From: Kribbella monticola
GTDB taxonomy: Bacteria; Actinomycetota; Actinomycetes; Propionibacteriales; Kribbellaceae
Direction: 5' to 3'
Length of the DNA stretch: 64,000 nucleotides
NCBI RefSeq assembly: GCF_003261635.1
Contig: NZ_QFXK01000033.1
Span: 248,001-312,000, forward strand
Part shown: positions 26,884-34,556 of the stretch, piece after piece
Position numbering within the stretch: the stretch's first letter is position 1
Layout: each line of letters begins with the position of its first letter
Notes under the pieces: generated by a model
Database searches by the model: none
Seen by the model: only the letters and a program-made list of their open reading frames with translations
What the model was told of the DNA's origin: nothing
Position numbers and translations under genes: made by a program

Positions 26884-27258
26884 ATGGCGGCCCCGGAAAC
26901 ACGCACCCACCTCTACTGGGCCTGCTCCGTCCTGAGCGCCCTGACCCTGCTGTTCCTGCTGGCCAAGATCACCGGCCCCGCCGCCTTCAGCACCCTCGCC
27001 TGGATCGGCGCCGCCCTCACAGCCATCTCCACCCTGGCGCTCACCACCCTGTACGCCGCCTGCGCCCTAGGCCGAGCCCACCTGTCCACCCACGTCGGCA
27101 GGTTCACCCTCTTCCAGCTCTCGGTGGCCCCGCTCGTGATCGCCATAGCCGCAGCCACCACCCTCCCCGCCCACTACACAGGCACCCTGGCCCTCTTACT
27201 CCCCTGGGGCATCACCTACTGGCTCCACAACCTCCCCGAAAAACCCCCAGCCCAGTAG
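26884..27258 (+). CDS. Small four-helix membrane protein
   Basis: A 124-residue hydrophobic protein with four predicted membrane helices (about residues 10-30, 36-60, 72-92, 94-112), a short charged N-terminus and a Pro-rich tail. No family is recognised. It is divergent from the Nudix gene with 34 bp between starts, so the promoters must overlap. Codon use is unusually rich in C-ending codons towards the 3' end. It is credible as a gene from its membrane pattern and third-position GC, but the function is unknown. Confidence 0.6.
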   Translation: MAAPETRTHLYWACSVLSALTLLFLLAKITGPAAFSTLAWIGAALTAISTLALTTLYAACALGRAHLSTHVGRFTLFQLSVAPLVIAIAAATTLPAHYTGTLALLLPWGITYWLHNLPEKPPAQ

Positions 27259-27382
27259 TCCGCACCCCATGCACCACGGCAACTAGCACCAACAAACCGC
27301 AGCTCCGCCGCTCCCCGCGGTGATCTGCAGCGGGCCTGCGTGTCCGGCCTCACCAGCTCACAACGTGAGCGCCCAGCGACTT

Positions 27383-27516
27383 CGCCTTCCCTGGACGCGC
27401 ACCTGCGCGGAAACCGCAGCCGCGTTAGCGCCCCGCGGTACGGCGTGCCGCCGGCTCGCCTTCCTTCACCTGCCCTGGCACTCAACGCGCGGTCGCGTTA
27501 GCGCGCGTAGTACGGG
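27383..27516. repeat. Two imperfect direct repeats with a terminal hairpin
   Basis: CGCCTTCC, CGCGTTAGCG and a GTACGG word recur in the same order at about 27383-27442 and 27457-27515. AACGCG (27484-27489) and CGCGTT (27494-27499) form a hairpin that could terminate the minus-strand endonuclease IV-like gene ending at 27517. The rest of 27259-27516 shows no gene. Confidence 0.4.
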
Positions 27517-28320
27517 CTAGTTCAGGTGGGCTCGGAGGTAGTCGATGTCGGACTTCTGGCCGTGGTCGGCGTTCGGGGTTTCGACGACGACGGGGGCGCC
27601 GGCGGCTTTGACGACCGCGACGATCTGGGCCGGGTCGATCTCGCCCTCTTCGAAGTTGCTGTGCCGGTCCGCGCCCGAGCCGAAGGCGTCCCGCGAGCCG
27701 TTGGCGTGCACGAGGTCGATCCGCCCGGTGATCGCCAGCACCTTCTCGACGACGGAGTCCAGCTCCTCGCCGCCGGCATGGAAATGGCAGGTGTCCAGGC
27801 AGAAACCGACGTTGGCGAGGTTGTCGTTGCCCGAGTCCTGCACGGCTTCCCACAGCCGCGCGATCCGGTCCAGCTGCCGCGCCATCGCGTTGTCGCCGCC
27901 GGCCGTGTTCTCGATCAGCAGCGGCACCGGCAGCTCGGCCCGCTCGATGCACTTGCGCCAGTTGTCGAAGCCGGTCTCGGGGTCGTCGCCCTTGCCGACG
28001 TGACCGCCGTGCACGATGACACCCTTGACCCCGATTTCGGCCGCCTTGTCGAGCGTCTGCTGCAGCAGTTTGCGGCTGGGAATGCGGATCCGGTTGTTCA
28101 GCGTGGCGACGTTCAGCACGTACGGCGCGTGGACGTACAGGTCGATCCCATCCGCCTCCGCGCGCTCACGCAGCGCCTCGGCCCCGTCGGCGTACGACAC
28201 CTTCGGGCCCTTCCAGCCCTGCGGATCGCCCAGGAAGAACTGGACCAGGTCCGCACCCCGGTCCGCGGCCTCCGCCAGCGGGTCCTCCTGATCGACGTGC
28301 GCACCAAGTTTCAAGCTCAT
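27517..28320 (-). CDS. nfo: Endonuclease IV-like AP endonuclease (xylose isomerase-type barrel)
   Basis: A 267-residue TIM-barrel protein with the trinuclear-zinc ligand set of the Nfo family in order: His in LGAHV, His in VHAPYV, His in IVHGGHVG, Glu in LLIENTAGG, Asp and His in FCLDTCHFH, His in LVHANGSRD, the HSNF loop, and Glu in VVVETPN. Endonuclease IV cleaves DNA 5' to abasic sites in base excision repair. Slightly shorter than E. coli Nfo (285). A sugar phosphate isomerase of the same fold is the main alternative. No operon partner. Confidence 0.8.
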   Translation of the reverse strand: MSLKLGAHVDQEDPLAEAADRGADLVQFFLGDPQGWKGPKVSYADGAEALRERAEADGIDLYVHAPYVLNVATLNNRIRIPSRKLLQQTLDKAAEIGVKGVIVHGGHVGKGDDPETGFDNWRKCIERAELPVPLLIENTAGGDNAMARQLDRIARLWEAVQDSGNDNLANVGFCLDTCHFHAGGEELDSVVEKVLAITGRIDLVHANGSRDAFGSGADRHSNFEEGEIDPAQIVAVVKAAGAPVVVETPNADHGQKSDIDYLRAHLN

Positions 28321-28363
28321 GCCGTCACCCTATGACCGGCCGCCGACAGTTTCGCAACCCGGC

Positions 28364-28870
28364 TCAACCACCCTGACCCCAGCCCTTCGACCGCGTCACC
28401 GGCCGGGCATCCGTGACCGGTTGCTGCACCGGTCGCCCCTCGAACTCGGTCGACAGCACCACATGCGTGTTGATCTCGCCGTGCTCACCCAGCCGCTCGA
28501 ACAGCCCCTCCAGATGCCGCATCGAAGCGACCCGCACGCGCAGCATCGTGCAGGAGTTGCCGCTGAGCTTGTGGATCTCCAGTACTTCGGGGAAGTCCTC
28601 GGCGCGAGTCGTCTTGAGTAGGCACCGCCCGGTGGTGCATCGCATCTGCACGAACGCCGCCAACGGCTGCCCCGCCCGAGCCGGGTCCACCTGAGCCTTG
28701 TAGCCCACGATCACCCCGGACTCCTCCAACCGCCGCACCCGGTCGGCGACGGCCGGCGGCGACAGGTTCACCCGCTTGCCGAGCTGGTTGTACGACAAGC
28801 GTCCGTCGGCCTGCAGTTCGGACAGGATCTGCCAGTCGGTCTGATCCAGCTCCCGCTCCTGAAAGGTCAT
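28364..28870 (-). CDS. Lrp/AsnC family regulator
   Basis: A 168-residue feast/famine regulator. The N-terminal HTH (LDQTDWQILSELQADGRLS, then LSPPAVADRVRRLEESGVI) is followed by a RAM ligand-binding domain (LAAFVQMRCTTG, EVLEIHKLSGNSCTMLRV). Such proteins sense amino acids and act as octamers. The C-terminus has a 25-residue basic extension. It is divergent from an MFS exporter; inverted repeats overlap both starts, implying autoregulation and control of the exporter. Confidence 0.88.
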   Translation of the reverse strand: MTFQERELDQTDWQILSELQADGRLSYNQLGKRVNLSPPAVADRVRRLEESGVIVGYKAQVDPARAGQPLAAFVQMRCTTGRCLLKTTRAEDFPEVLEIHKLSGNSCTMLRVRVASMRHLEGLFERLGEHGEINTHVVLSTEFEGRPVQQPVTDARPVTRSKGWGQGG

Positions 28871-28890
28871 ACCGCCAGAACACCTTTCAG
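28859..28890. promoter_or_regulatory. Lrp-type inverted repeat over the regulator start
   Basis: CTGAAAGGT (28859-28867) and ACCTTTCAG (28882-28890) are perfect 9-bp arms with a 14-nt spacer. The start codon of the Lrp gene (28870-28868) lies inside, which fits negative autoregulation. Confidence 0.55.
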
Positions 28891-28925
28891 TTCGAAGCTC
28901 CGCAAGCCCTGACGCCTTACTTCTC

Positions 28926-28964
28926 GCCTTCAAGGGCGACTCGGACCTTCCTAGCGTTGAAGGC
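28926..28964. promoter_or_regulatory. Inverted repeat abutting the MFS start
   Basis: GCCTTCAA (28926-28933) and TTGAAGGC (28957-28964) are perfect 8-bp arms; the right arm touches the ATG at 28965. It is a candidate second site for the divergent Lrp regulator or a 5' leader hairpin. Confidence 0.45.
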
Positions 28965-30203
28965 ATGCTGATTCCCGTCGTTCTCGCCGCCGCCCTGATG
29001 AACGCCGCGATGGTCGCTGCCAGTGCGGTCAGCACCATCCTGATCGCCGACCGACTGGCGCCCGCGCTGGCCGGTCTGCCCAACACAGCAGGAGTCCTCG
29101 GTACTGCGGCAGGTGCTGTCGTCGTCGGTCGCTGGAGCGCGCGACTCGGCCGCGCACAGGCCCTACGCACCGGCTACGGAATCGCCGTAGCCGGGGGAGC
29201 TCTCACCGTCCTGGCCGCTGTCGGAGCGCCAGTCGTCCTGCTCTTCGTCGGCATGTTCCTGCTCGGCACCGGCAACGCAGCCAGCCTCCTGTCCCGGTAC
29301 GCCGCTGCTGACGCCGTCAGCCCGGCCCGCCGCGCAGCAGCCATGAGCACAGTCGTCTGGGCCGGTACTGCGGGTGCAGCAGGCGGCCCGTTCCTCCTGG
29401 CGCCGGCCCAGTCGCTTGCCGAGTCCGCCGGCCTACCGCCACTCTGCGGCCCGTTCCTCCTCGCCGTAGCGGCCGCATTCGCCGCCCTCCTCGCCGCCAC
29501 CAAGATCCGTCCTGCGACGGAGACGGACGCAGCGCCCCGTAGTACCGGGGCGGACCACGCGTTCCGTAATACCGGGGCCGCGGCTTCGCGTAGTACGGCG
29601 TGGGTGGCGGCTGGGGTGATGTTGGTTGGGCAGTTGGTGATGGTCGGGCTGATGACGTCGGTGCCGGTGCACGCGCAGCACCACGGGCAAGGGCTCGGCG
29701 TACTCGGGCTGATGTTGTCCGCGCACACACTCGGCATGTTCGCCCTGGCGCCGCTCACCGGCTGGTGGATCGACAGAGCCGGTCCGAGACCGGCGATGCT
29801 CGCCGGACTGGCGACAGTCACCATGTCGGCCGTCGTCATAGCCGGCCCGGCTGGGATGGCCTTCACGCCAGGCCTCTTCCTCCTCGGCTACGGCTGGAAC
29901 CTCTGCTACCTCGGCGGCAGCGCACTGCTGAGCAGCGCGGGCGCGGACAGCCCTGCTGCCCGAGCGAAGCTGGAGAGCAAGGCTGAAGCCTGGGTCTGGG
30001 CTGTGTCGGCTCTTGCCACTGCCGCCTCCACACTGCTGTTCGCAGCAGGCGGCTTCATGCTCCTGTCCGGCGTCTCGATCGCTTTGGCCGTACCGACGCT
30101 GGTCGCAGTCGTGGCCTACCGCTCGTCGTCGGCGGCTCGGACTCCGACGACGCGCCGGAAGCCTGAAAATGGTCCGGCTGAGCCTCAACAGGCCTGTGGA
30201 TAG
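28965..30203 (+). CDS. MFS transporter controlled by a divergent Lrp regulator
   Basis: A 412-residue twelve-helix carrier. The helix 2-3 loop has GRWSARLGRAQALR and the second half repeats the motif (GWWIDRAGPRPAM). Adjacency to an Lrp gene suggests export of amino acids or a related metabolite (inference). The central cytoplasmic loop (about residues 188-215) is coded by three copies of a CGTAGTAC-type word, which looks like a tolerated insertion. The C-terminus is Pro/Arg rich. ATG 28965 is set by the adjoining operator. Confidence 0.82.
   Translation: MLIPVVLAAALMNAAMVAASAVSTILIADRLAPALAGLPNTAGVLGTAAGAVVVGRWSARLGRAQALRTGYGIAVAGGALTVLAAVGAPVVLLFVGMFLLGTGNAASLLSRYAAADAVSPARRAAAMSTVVWAGTAGAAGGPFLLAPAQSLAESAGLPPLCGPFLLAVAAAFAALLAATKIRPATETDAAPRSTGADHAFRNTGAAASRSTAWVAAGVMLVGQLVMVGLMTSVPVHAQHHGQGLGVLGLMLSAHTLGMFALAPLTGWWIDRAGPRPAMLAGLATVTMSAVVIAGPAGMAFTPGLFLLGYGWNLCYLGGSALLSSAGADSPAARAKLESKAEAWVWAVSALATAASTLLFAAGGFMLLSGVSIALAVPTLVAVVAYRSSSAARTPTTRRKPENGPAEPQQACG
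29533..29600. repeat. Three GTAGTAC-type words within a coding loop
   Basis: CCCCGTAGTACCGGGG, CCGTAATACCGGGG and CGCGTAGTACGGCG follow each other within 65 bp in the MFS gene. The first is itself a hairpin with CCCCG/CGGGG arms. They encode Ser/Thr/Ala-rich peptide in the loop between the two six-helix halves. The same word occurs elsewhere (27,505, 57,842). Confidence 0.5.
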
Positions 30204-30229
30204 TGGTCAAGAGCACGTCCGGACGCTGG

Positions 30230-30295
30230 TATTCTGTCAGTGTTGGCCCGGTCCTTCGACCGGGCTTACTGCTTGAGCCGACGGCGATTGTCGGC
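30230..30295 (+). promoter_or_regulatory. rpsF promoter -10 and leader hairpins
   Basis: TATTCT (30230-30235) is a good -10 hexamer; no clear -35 precedes it. The leader that follows has GCCCGGTC/GACCGGGC with a CTTC tetraloop (30246-30265) and GCCGAC/GTCGGC (30277-30295). Leaders of rpsF operons in several phyla bind the S6:S18 complex; whether this one does is inference. The first hairpin could instead end the MFS transcript. Confidence 0.5.
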
Positions 30296-30368
30296 GAGAG
30301 CGCACCGCATCGCCCTCCTGCCACGGAGAGACCGTGGCCGCCAAGTCCGAAGGAGGTGGAGTTCGCGC

Positions 30369-30659
30369 ATGCGTCGTTATGAAGTCATGGTGATCCTCGA
30401 CCCTGAGCTCGAAGAGCGTACCGTCGAGCCGTCGCTGGACACGTACCTGAACATCGTCCGCAAGGAAGGTGGGACGGTCGAGAAGCTCGACATCTGGGGC
30501 CGCCGCAAGCTGGCCTACGACGTCAAGAAGAAGTCCGAAGGCATTTACGCCATCATCGACCTGACTGCCGAGCCGGCAGTGGTGAAGGAGCTCGACCGTC
30601 AGCTCACGCTGAACGAGTCGATCCTCCGCACGAAGGTCATCCGTCCGGACCAGCACTGA
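30369..30659 (+). CDS. rpsF: 30S ribosomal protein S6
   Basis: A 96-residue S6, complete from MRRYEVMVILDP to the C-terminal TKVIRPDQ. The conserved core GRRKLAYDVKKKSEGIYAIIDL binds 16S rRNA with S18 on the 30S platform. AGGAGG at 30351-30356 lies 12 nt upstream, slightly far. It is first gene of the rpsF-ssb-rpsR-rplI operon. Confidence 0.98.
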   Translation: MRRYEVMVILDPELEERTVEPSLDTYLNIVRKEGGTVEKLDIWGRRKLAYDVKKKSEGIYAIIDLTAEPAVVKELDRQLTLNESILRTKVIRPDQH

Positions 30660-30749
30660 TCCCTGGGGTCGTCGAACAGCTTCAGTGTCGGTCCTGACCG
30701 CTATTGATAGCTGTAGACACAGACACACCCGAATGCAGGAGGAACGGCA

Positions 30750-31373
30750 ATGGCAGGCGAACCCCCCATCACCCTGATCGGAAACCTGACGGGTGATCCG
30801 GAACTGCGGTTCACGCCCTCGGGCGCCGCGGTGGCGAATTTCACCATCGCGTCGACCCCGCGGACGCTGGATCGGCAAACCAACGAGTGGAAGGACGGGG
30901 AAACCCTCTTCATCTCGTGCGCCGTCTGGCGTCAGGTTGCCGAGAACGTTGCCGAGTCTCTGACCCGCGGCTCCCGGGTCGTCGTGCACGGCCGGTTGAA
31001 GGCCCGCAGCTACGACGACCGCGAGGGCAACAAGCGGACCGTCTTCGAGTGTGACGTCGAGGAGATCGGCGCCAGCATGCGGTACGCGACGCTGAAGATC
31101 TCCAAGACGTCCCGCTCCGACGGCGGCGGCTTCGGTGGTGGCGGTGGTGGCAACCAGGGCGGCGGTTTCGGCGGCGGTGGCGGCAACCAAGGTGGCGGCT
31201 TCGGCGGCGGTGGCGGCAACCAAGGTGGCGGCTTCGGCGGCGGCCAAGGTGGCGGCGCCCCGCAGAACGACCCCTGGGCGACCCCGCAGGGTGGGGGCGG
31301 CCAGTCCGCCCCGGCGAACGACCCCTGGGCAGGTCAGGGTGGCGGCGGCTCGATGGAAGAGCCTCCGTTCTGA
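30750..31373 (+). CDS. ssb: Single-stranded DNA-binding protein
   Basis: A 207-residue SSB. Residues 1 to about 115 form the OB fold (ITLIGNLTGDPELRFTPSG, FISCAVWRQVAENV, RVVVHGRLKAR). A Gly-rich linker of GGGFGGGGGNQ repeats follows. The acidic tip EEPPF recruits replication and repair partners. The linker is longer than in many actinobacterial SSBs. AGGAGG lies upstream of ATG 30750. Cotranscribed with the ribosomal protein genes. Confidence 0.97.
   Translation: MAGEPPITLIGNLTGDPELRFTPSGAAVANFTIASTPRTLDRQTNEWKDGETLFISCAVWRQVAENVAESLTRGSRVVVHGRLKARSYDDREGNKRTVFECDVEEIGASMRYATLKISKTSRSDGGGFGGGGGGNQGGGFGGGGGNQGGGFGGGGGNQGGGFGGGQGGGAPQNDPWATPQGGGGQSAPANDPWAGQGGGGSMEEPPF
31122..31247 (+). repeat. 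33-bp tandem repeat in the SSB linker
   Basis: Four units: 36 bp (31122-31157), 33 bp (31158-31190), 33 bp (31191-31223) and a truncated 24 bp (31224-31247). Units two and three differ at only two bases, which suggests recent duplication. They encode GGGFGGGGGNQ. Confidence 0.85.
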
Positions 31374-31447
31374 TCCGCGGCAGGACAACTTACCGAGTGA
31401 CCATTCCGGCAGTAGCCGGGCTCTAGTAGTAGGAAGAGAGCACCACA

Positions 31448-31681
31448 ATGGCCAAGATCATTCGGAAGCCGAAGAAGAAGGTCTGCGGCTTCTGCAAGGA
31501 CAAGGCAACGTACGTCGATTACAAGGACACCGCGCTGCTGCGCAAGTTCATCTCCGACCGCGGCAAGATCCGCGCGCGCCGGGTGACGGGCAACTGCGTG
31601 CAGCACCAGCGCGATGTGGCCACCGCAATCAAGAACGCTCGCGAGGTGGCTCTGCTGCCTTACACGAGCACCGCTCGCTGA
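31448..31681 (+). CDS. rpsR: 30S ribosomal protein S18, zinc-binding type
   Basis: A 77-residue S18 with the C+ zinc-ribbon residues CGFC (Cys13, Cys16) and CVQH in TGNCVQHQRDV. It partners S6 on the 30S platform. Actinobacteria often keep a second, cysteine-free copy under Zur control elsewhere; none is in this window. ATG 31448 follows AGGAAGAGAG. Confidence 0.97.
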   Translation: MAKIIRKPKKKVCGFCKDKATYVDYKDTALLRKFISDRGKIRARRVTGNCVQHQRDVATAIKNAREVALLPYTSTAR

Positions 31682-31695
31682 GGGAGGTCTGAGAC

Positions 31696-32142
31696 ATGAA
31701 GCTCATCCTGGCGCAGGAGGTCGAGGGCCTCGGAGCCCCCGGCGACATCGTCGAGGTCAAGGACGGTTACGGCCGTAACTACCTCGTACCGCGTGGTCTG
31801 GCCATCGGCTGGACCCGTGGAGCCGAGAAGCAGATCCAGTCGATCAAGCGGGCGCGTGACGCCCGGGCGATCCAGGGCAAGGAGCACGCGAGCGAGGTCA
31901 AGAACCAGCTCGAGCAGCTCACTGTCTCGCTGGACGTGAAGGCCGGCGACACCGGTCGTCTGTTCGGCTCGGTCACCCCGGCGGACGTCGCCGGCGCGAT
32001 CAAGTCGGCCGGCGGACCGCTGCTCGAGAAGCGGGTCATCAACATCGGCTCGCCGATCAAGACCACCGGCAAGCACGCCGTGTCGGTCCAGCTGCACCCG
32101 GAGGTGGCCGCCACGGTCCGCCTCGAGGTCGTAGCAGTCTGA
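31696..32142 (+). CDS. rplI: 50S ribosomal protein L9
   Basis: A 148-residue L9: the N-terminal rRNA-binding domain (MKLILAQEVEGLGAPGD, GYGRNYLVPRGLA), a long connecting helix (about residues 40-75) and a C-terminal domain (GRLFGSVTPADVAGAI, HPEVAATVRLEVV). GGGAGG lies 9 nt upstream of ATG 31696. Last gene of the operon, followed by a strong terminator. Confidence 0.97.
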   Translation: MKLILAQEVEGLGAPGDIVEVKDGYGRNYLVPRGLAIGWTRGAEKQIQSIKRARDARAIQGKEHASEVKNQLEQLTVSLDVKAGDTGRLFGSVTPADVAGAIKSAGGPLLEKRVINIGSPIKTTGKHAVSVQLHPEVAATVRLEVVAV

Positions 32143-32159
32143 CCCAGCACCACCAGCCC

Positions 32160-32195
32160 GGCCCGCTTCCCCTCCGGAAGCGGGCCGTTCTGTTT
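32160..32195 (+). terminator. Intrinsic terminator of the rpsF-rplI operon
   Basis: Perfect 11-bp arms GGCCCGCTTCC (32160-32170) and GGAAGCGGGCC (32176-32186) with a 5-nt loop, followed by GTTCTGTTT. It separates the ribosomal operon from the accessory block. Confidence 0.85.
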
Positions 32196-32300
32196 CCCTG
32201 CCTGGGCGCGTGGAAGCAGCCTCCCGCAGCGCTGGACCAGCTGGCACTACCTGACGCCGGCCACCCCGGCTGCTCGTCGTCTCGCCCGGCGTCGTCCAGC

Positions 32301-32366
32301 TCAGGTCCGCAGGTCCTTGACCGTGTAGTCGTCCCCGACCAATTCGTGGAAGCGGCGAGCTCGCTC
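32301..32366 (-). pseudogene. Possible topoisomerase IB remnant
   Basis: The minus strand encodes RARRFHELVGDDYTVKDLRT and then stops. Bacterial topoisomerase IB proteins have a very similar block ending (K)DLRTW or (K)DFRTW, just before the C-terminal segment. Here a stop codon replaces the Trp, and upstream sequence in the same frame is repeat-derived. This would be a fragment of about 20 codons. The match is from memory and short, so chance similarity is possible. Confidence 0.4.
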
Positions 32367-32414
32367 CCGCGATCCAGCCACCGTGCTCGCCGCCGCTCCG
32401 CCTCCTTGCTTGCG

Positions 32415-32481
32415 TGGCCATGCGGAGCTTGCCTGGCCGTGCGGAGCTTGTCTGGCCGTGCCGAGCTTGCCTGGCCAGGCC
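32415..32481. repeat. 19-bp tandem repeat, 3.5 copies
   Basis: Units TGGCCATGCGGAGCTTGCC (32415-32433), 32434-32452, 32453-32471 and a 10-bp partial copy differ by one to three bases. Non-coding, between convergent genes. Confidence 0.85.
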
Positions 32482-32554
32482 GACTCCCGGGCGGGCGAAG
32501 TACGAAAAGTGCTGTCCGCCGGCTGGGGCTCGGTCCCGAGAGCGGTCCGAACGG

Positions 32555-32908
32555 TCAGCTTTCGGTGGGGGCGGGCCATTCGGTGGGTTCTGGGTCGTCG
32601 GAGCTGCCGGGGTCGGGTTGCTTGATGGTTGGCATCTGGGTCGGTTTGGGGTCGGACTGGTCGGCGCCGCCCTCGGTCGGTGGCTGGACGGTTGGCCAAC
32701 TGGTCGGCGTCGGGTCCTCGTCGTCGGCGAGCGCAGGCGTCACTCCGACTCCGCTGAAGAGGGCCACCGCAGTCAGTACGCCGGCCATGCGCCGCCGACG
32801 GCGTACCGCGCGCTGCCGTTGGCGTGCGGGGTCCCCCGGAGTCACGGGCTCCTCGCGGCGTACGGCGTGTCCCGGAGTCGCGGGCGCCTGGCGGGGTACC
32901 GGGGTCAC
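32555..32908 (-). CDS. Small exported Pro-rich protein
   Basis: A 117-residue protein coupled by a GTGA overlap to the membrane protein upstream. The first 40 residues are basic (RQRQRAVRRRRR), followed by a hydrophobic segment MAGVLTAVALFSGVGVTPALA that ends in a signal-peptidase-like site. The mature 60 residues are Pro, Asp, Ser and Thr rich (DDEDPTPTSWPTVQPP) with no folded domain. The long basic N-region is unusual. Its function is unknown. It faces the type IV-like cluster with its partner. Confidence 0.6.
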   Translation of the reverse strand: MTPVPRQAPATPGHAVRREEPVTPGDPARQRQRAVRRRRRMAGVLTAVALFSGVGVTPALADDEDPTPTSWPTVQPPTEGGADQSDPKPTQMPTIKQPDPGSSDDPEPTEWPAPTES

Positions 32909-34308
32909 TTTTTGTCCAGGGCGTAGAGGACTGAGTCGTGGACGACGATGGCGTGGTCGCCGGTGACTCCCCAGGGGCGGGCGGTGTTGGGCTGGAGCTT
33001 GACCGGCTTGGTGCCGGGGACGACCGAGTAGAGGTCGCCGCTGATCTGGCCGTAGATCGTTGTCTGGTTCACCGACTGCGGCTGGAACTGCGGCAGCAGG
33101 CTGGTCTTGCCGCCGGTGAAGTTGATCAGGCACTCACCGAGCGCGGCCACCTTGCCCGCGCGGTCGGGCAACCACGTCCACCCGTCGGCCTGGTCGGGGC
33201 TGACCTTGGGGCAGGTCGCCAGTACAGCACCGTTGGCCGTCGAGTTCACCGTCACCAGTACTTCGTTGGTCTTGCCGGTGGTCCAGTGCACGATCACCCG
33301 GCCGGCGCTCGCCGCGACGATGTGGTCGATGCTCTTGGCCCCACTCGGCGGCTTGAGCGGCAGCTCGACCAGGTCCTTGCCCGGCTCACTCCAGTACAGC
33401 GGACCGGCGTACCGCGCCATCAGTGCTCGGTTGCCCTCGGCAAGCAAAATCGTCGACAACCGCGGCTGGTTCGGTACTGCGTGCAGCTCGCCGCCGCTGA
33501 CCACGCTGGCGCCCGCCTCGTCGCCCATGTCGACGAGCGGCGAAGAGCCGAAGAACTGCACCTTCGCGGAGTCCGGCAGCTCGATCTCGGTCGGCAGCGC
33601 GCCGTCGCCCGGCCAGTAGAACAAGGAACCAGGAGCCGTTGCCGCGAGCACCGGCTTCGAATCGATTGTGGTGTAGACCGGACTGGTGGTGTCGCGCGGA
33701 ACCTTGTCCTGGTAGATCACCTTGCCCGCACTGTCGAGCACTACGAGCTTCTGGTCCGGTGTGATCACCGCGACCTCGCTGCCGTCCGGCGATACCGCCG
33801 GGTGGGTGTCCGGCTTGATGTCGACGGTCCAGGCGGCGTTGGTGCTCCAGCCGGGCGGAGCCGGCCGGGCTGCGAACTGGTCGGACTTGACCTCCGGCTT
33901 GGGCAACTCGGGCAGCTTCGGGGACTCGGTCGACGTCGGCTTGGCCGGCCCGTGATCACGGATCACCAGCAGATACACCGCAGTGCCGCCGAGCAGTACG
34001 ACGGCGAGCGCGGCCGCCGCGATGATCGGCCAGATCGGCTTGTTGTTCTTGGTCGAGACCTCGACCGCCTCGACCTGCCCGTCCGGGTGGATGATCAGCG
34101 GCCAGGAGGAGCCGTCGGACTCGACCGCGGTCGCCTTCACCGCCCGGCCGAGCTGGGCCGACCGCTCGGCCACCAGCGCGATCGCCGCCTGGCGGGGATC
34201 GTGGTGGTTCACCGGGTGGCTGCGCCCGGCGATCTTCACCTCGGCGTTGTGGTCGTCGTACAGCCGGATCGTGACCTTCGGCCAGGACGGGATGCCCTTG
34301 TCAGCCAC
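32905..34308 (-). CDS. Membrane-anchored protein with extracytoplasmic beta-propeller-like domain
   Basis: A 467-residue protein. Residues 1 to about 88 are a soluble cytoplasmic domain (KVTIRLYDDHNAEVKIAG). About 92-116 form one membrane helix (WPIIAAAALAVVLLGGTAVYLL). The outside part repeats short beta motifs such as VAVITPDQKLVVLDSAGKVI and GDLYSVVPGTKPVKL, like a PQQ/WD-type propeller, with two cysteines (ATCPK, GECLI). No family name is assigned. It is divergent from the secretion-like operon (248 bp between starts) and overlaps the small exported-protein gene, so it may be an accessory part of that machine (inference). Confidence 0.65.
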   Translation of the reverse strand: MADKGIPSWPKVTIRLYDDHNAEVKIAGRSHPVNHHDPRQAAIALVAERSAQLGRAVKATAVESDGSSWPLIIHPDGQVEAVEVSTKNNKPIWPIIAAAALAVVLLGGTAVYLLVIRDHGPAKPTSTESPKLPELPKPEVKSDQFAARPAPPGWSTNAAWTVDIKPDTHPAVSPDGSEVAVITPDQKLVVLDSAGKVIYQDKVPRDTTSPVYTTIDSKPVLAATAPGSLFYWPGDGALPTEIELPDSAKVQFFGSSPLVDMGDEAGASVVSGGELHAVPNQPRLSTILLAEGNRALMARYAGPLYWSEPGKDLVELPLKPPSGAKSIDHIVAASAGRVIVHWTTGKTNEVLVTVNSTANGAVLATCPKVSPDQADGWTWLPDRAGKVAALGECLINFTGGKTSLLPQFQPQSVNQTTIYGQISGDLYSVVPGTKPVKLQPNTARPWGVTGDHAIVVHDSVLYALDKK

Positions 34309-34556
34309 GGTCGCCCCTCGTCCCAGCCACAGAACTCCCTCGGTAGTCGGCTCTCAAGCCCTACGTTCTAGCATTTCTTCCGCCCGAAGACATGCCGTCC
34401 GCCCACAGGCATGACAATTCGCGAGCCTGCCCGGCTCGTCTGACCCCGACAAGGGGGTAGAAACATCCTCGCCTGTGGATGGGTCACGCCAGTACACCCG
34501 GATAGCGAGAGAATACTGTGGGCGACAGCCCGTGACACGCCGCGAGAGGAGGGGCC

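Larger units (their letters stand above)
32196..32554. other. Intergenic stretch with scars and tandem repeats
   Basis: About 360 bp between the rplI terminator and the convergent small secreted-protein gene. No complete gene is visible. It holds a short topoisomerase IB-like C-terminal remnant (minus strand, 32301-32366) and 3.5 copies of a 19-bp tandem repeat (32415-32481). I read it as a degraded boundary of the accessory block. Confidence 0.5.

Noticed and set aside
32415..32481. 19-bp repeats as a plasmid-type iteron origin
   Set aside because: There are only 3.5 copies, no rep gene or AT-rich region is nearby, and the setting is chromosomal.
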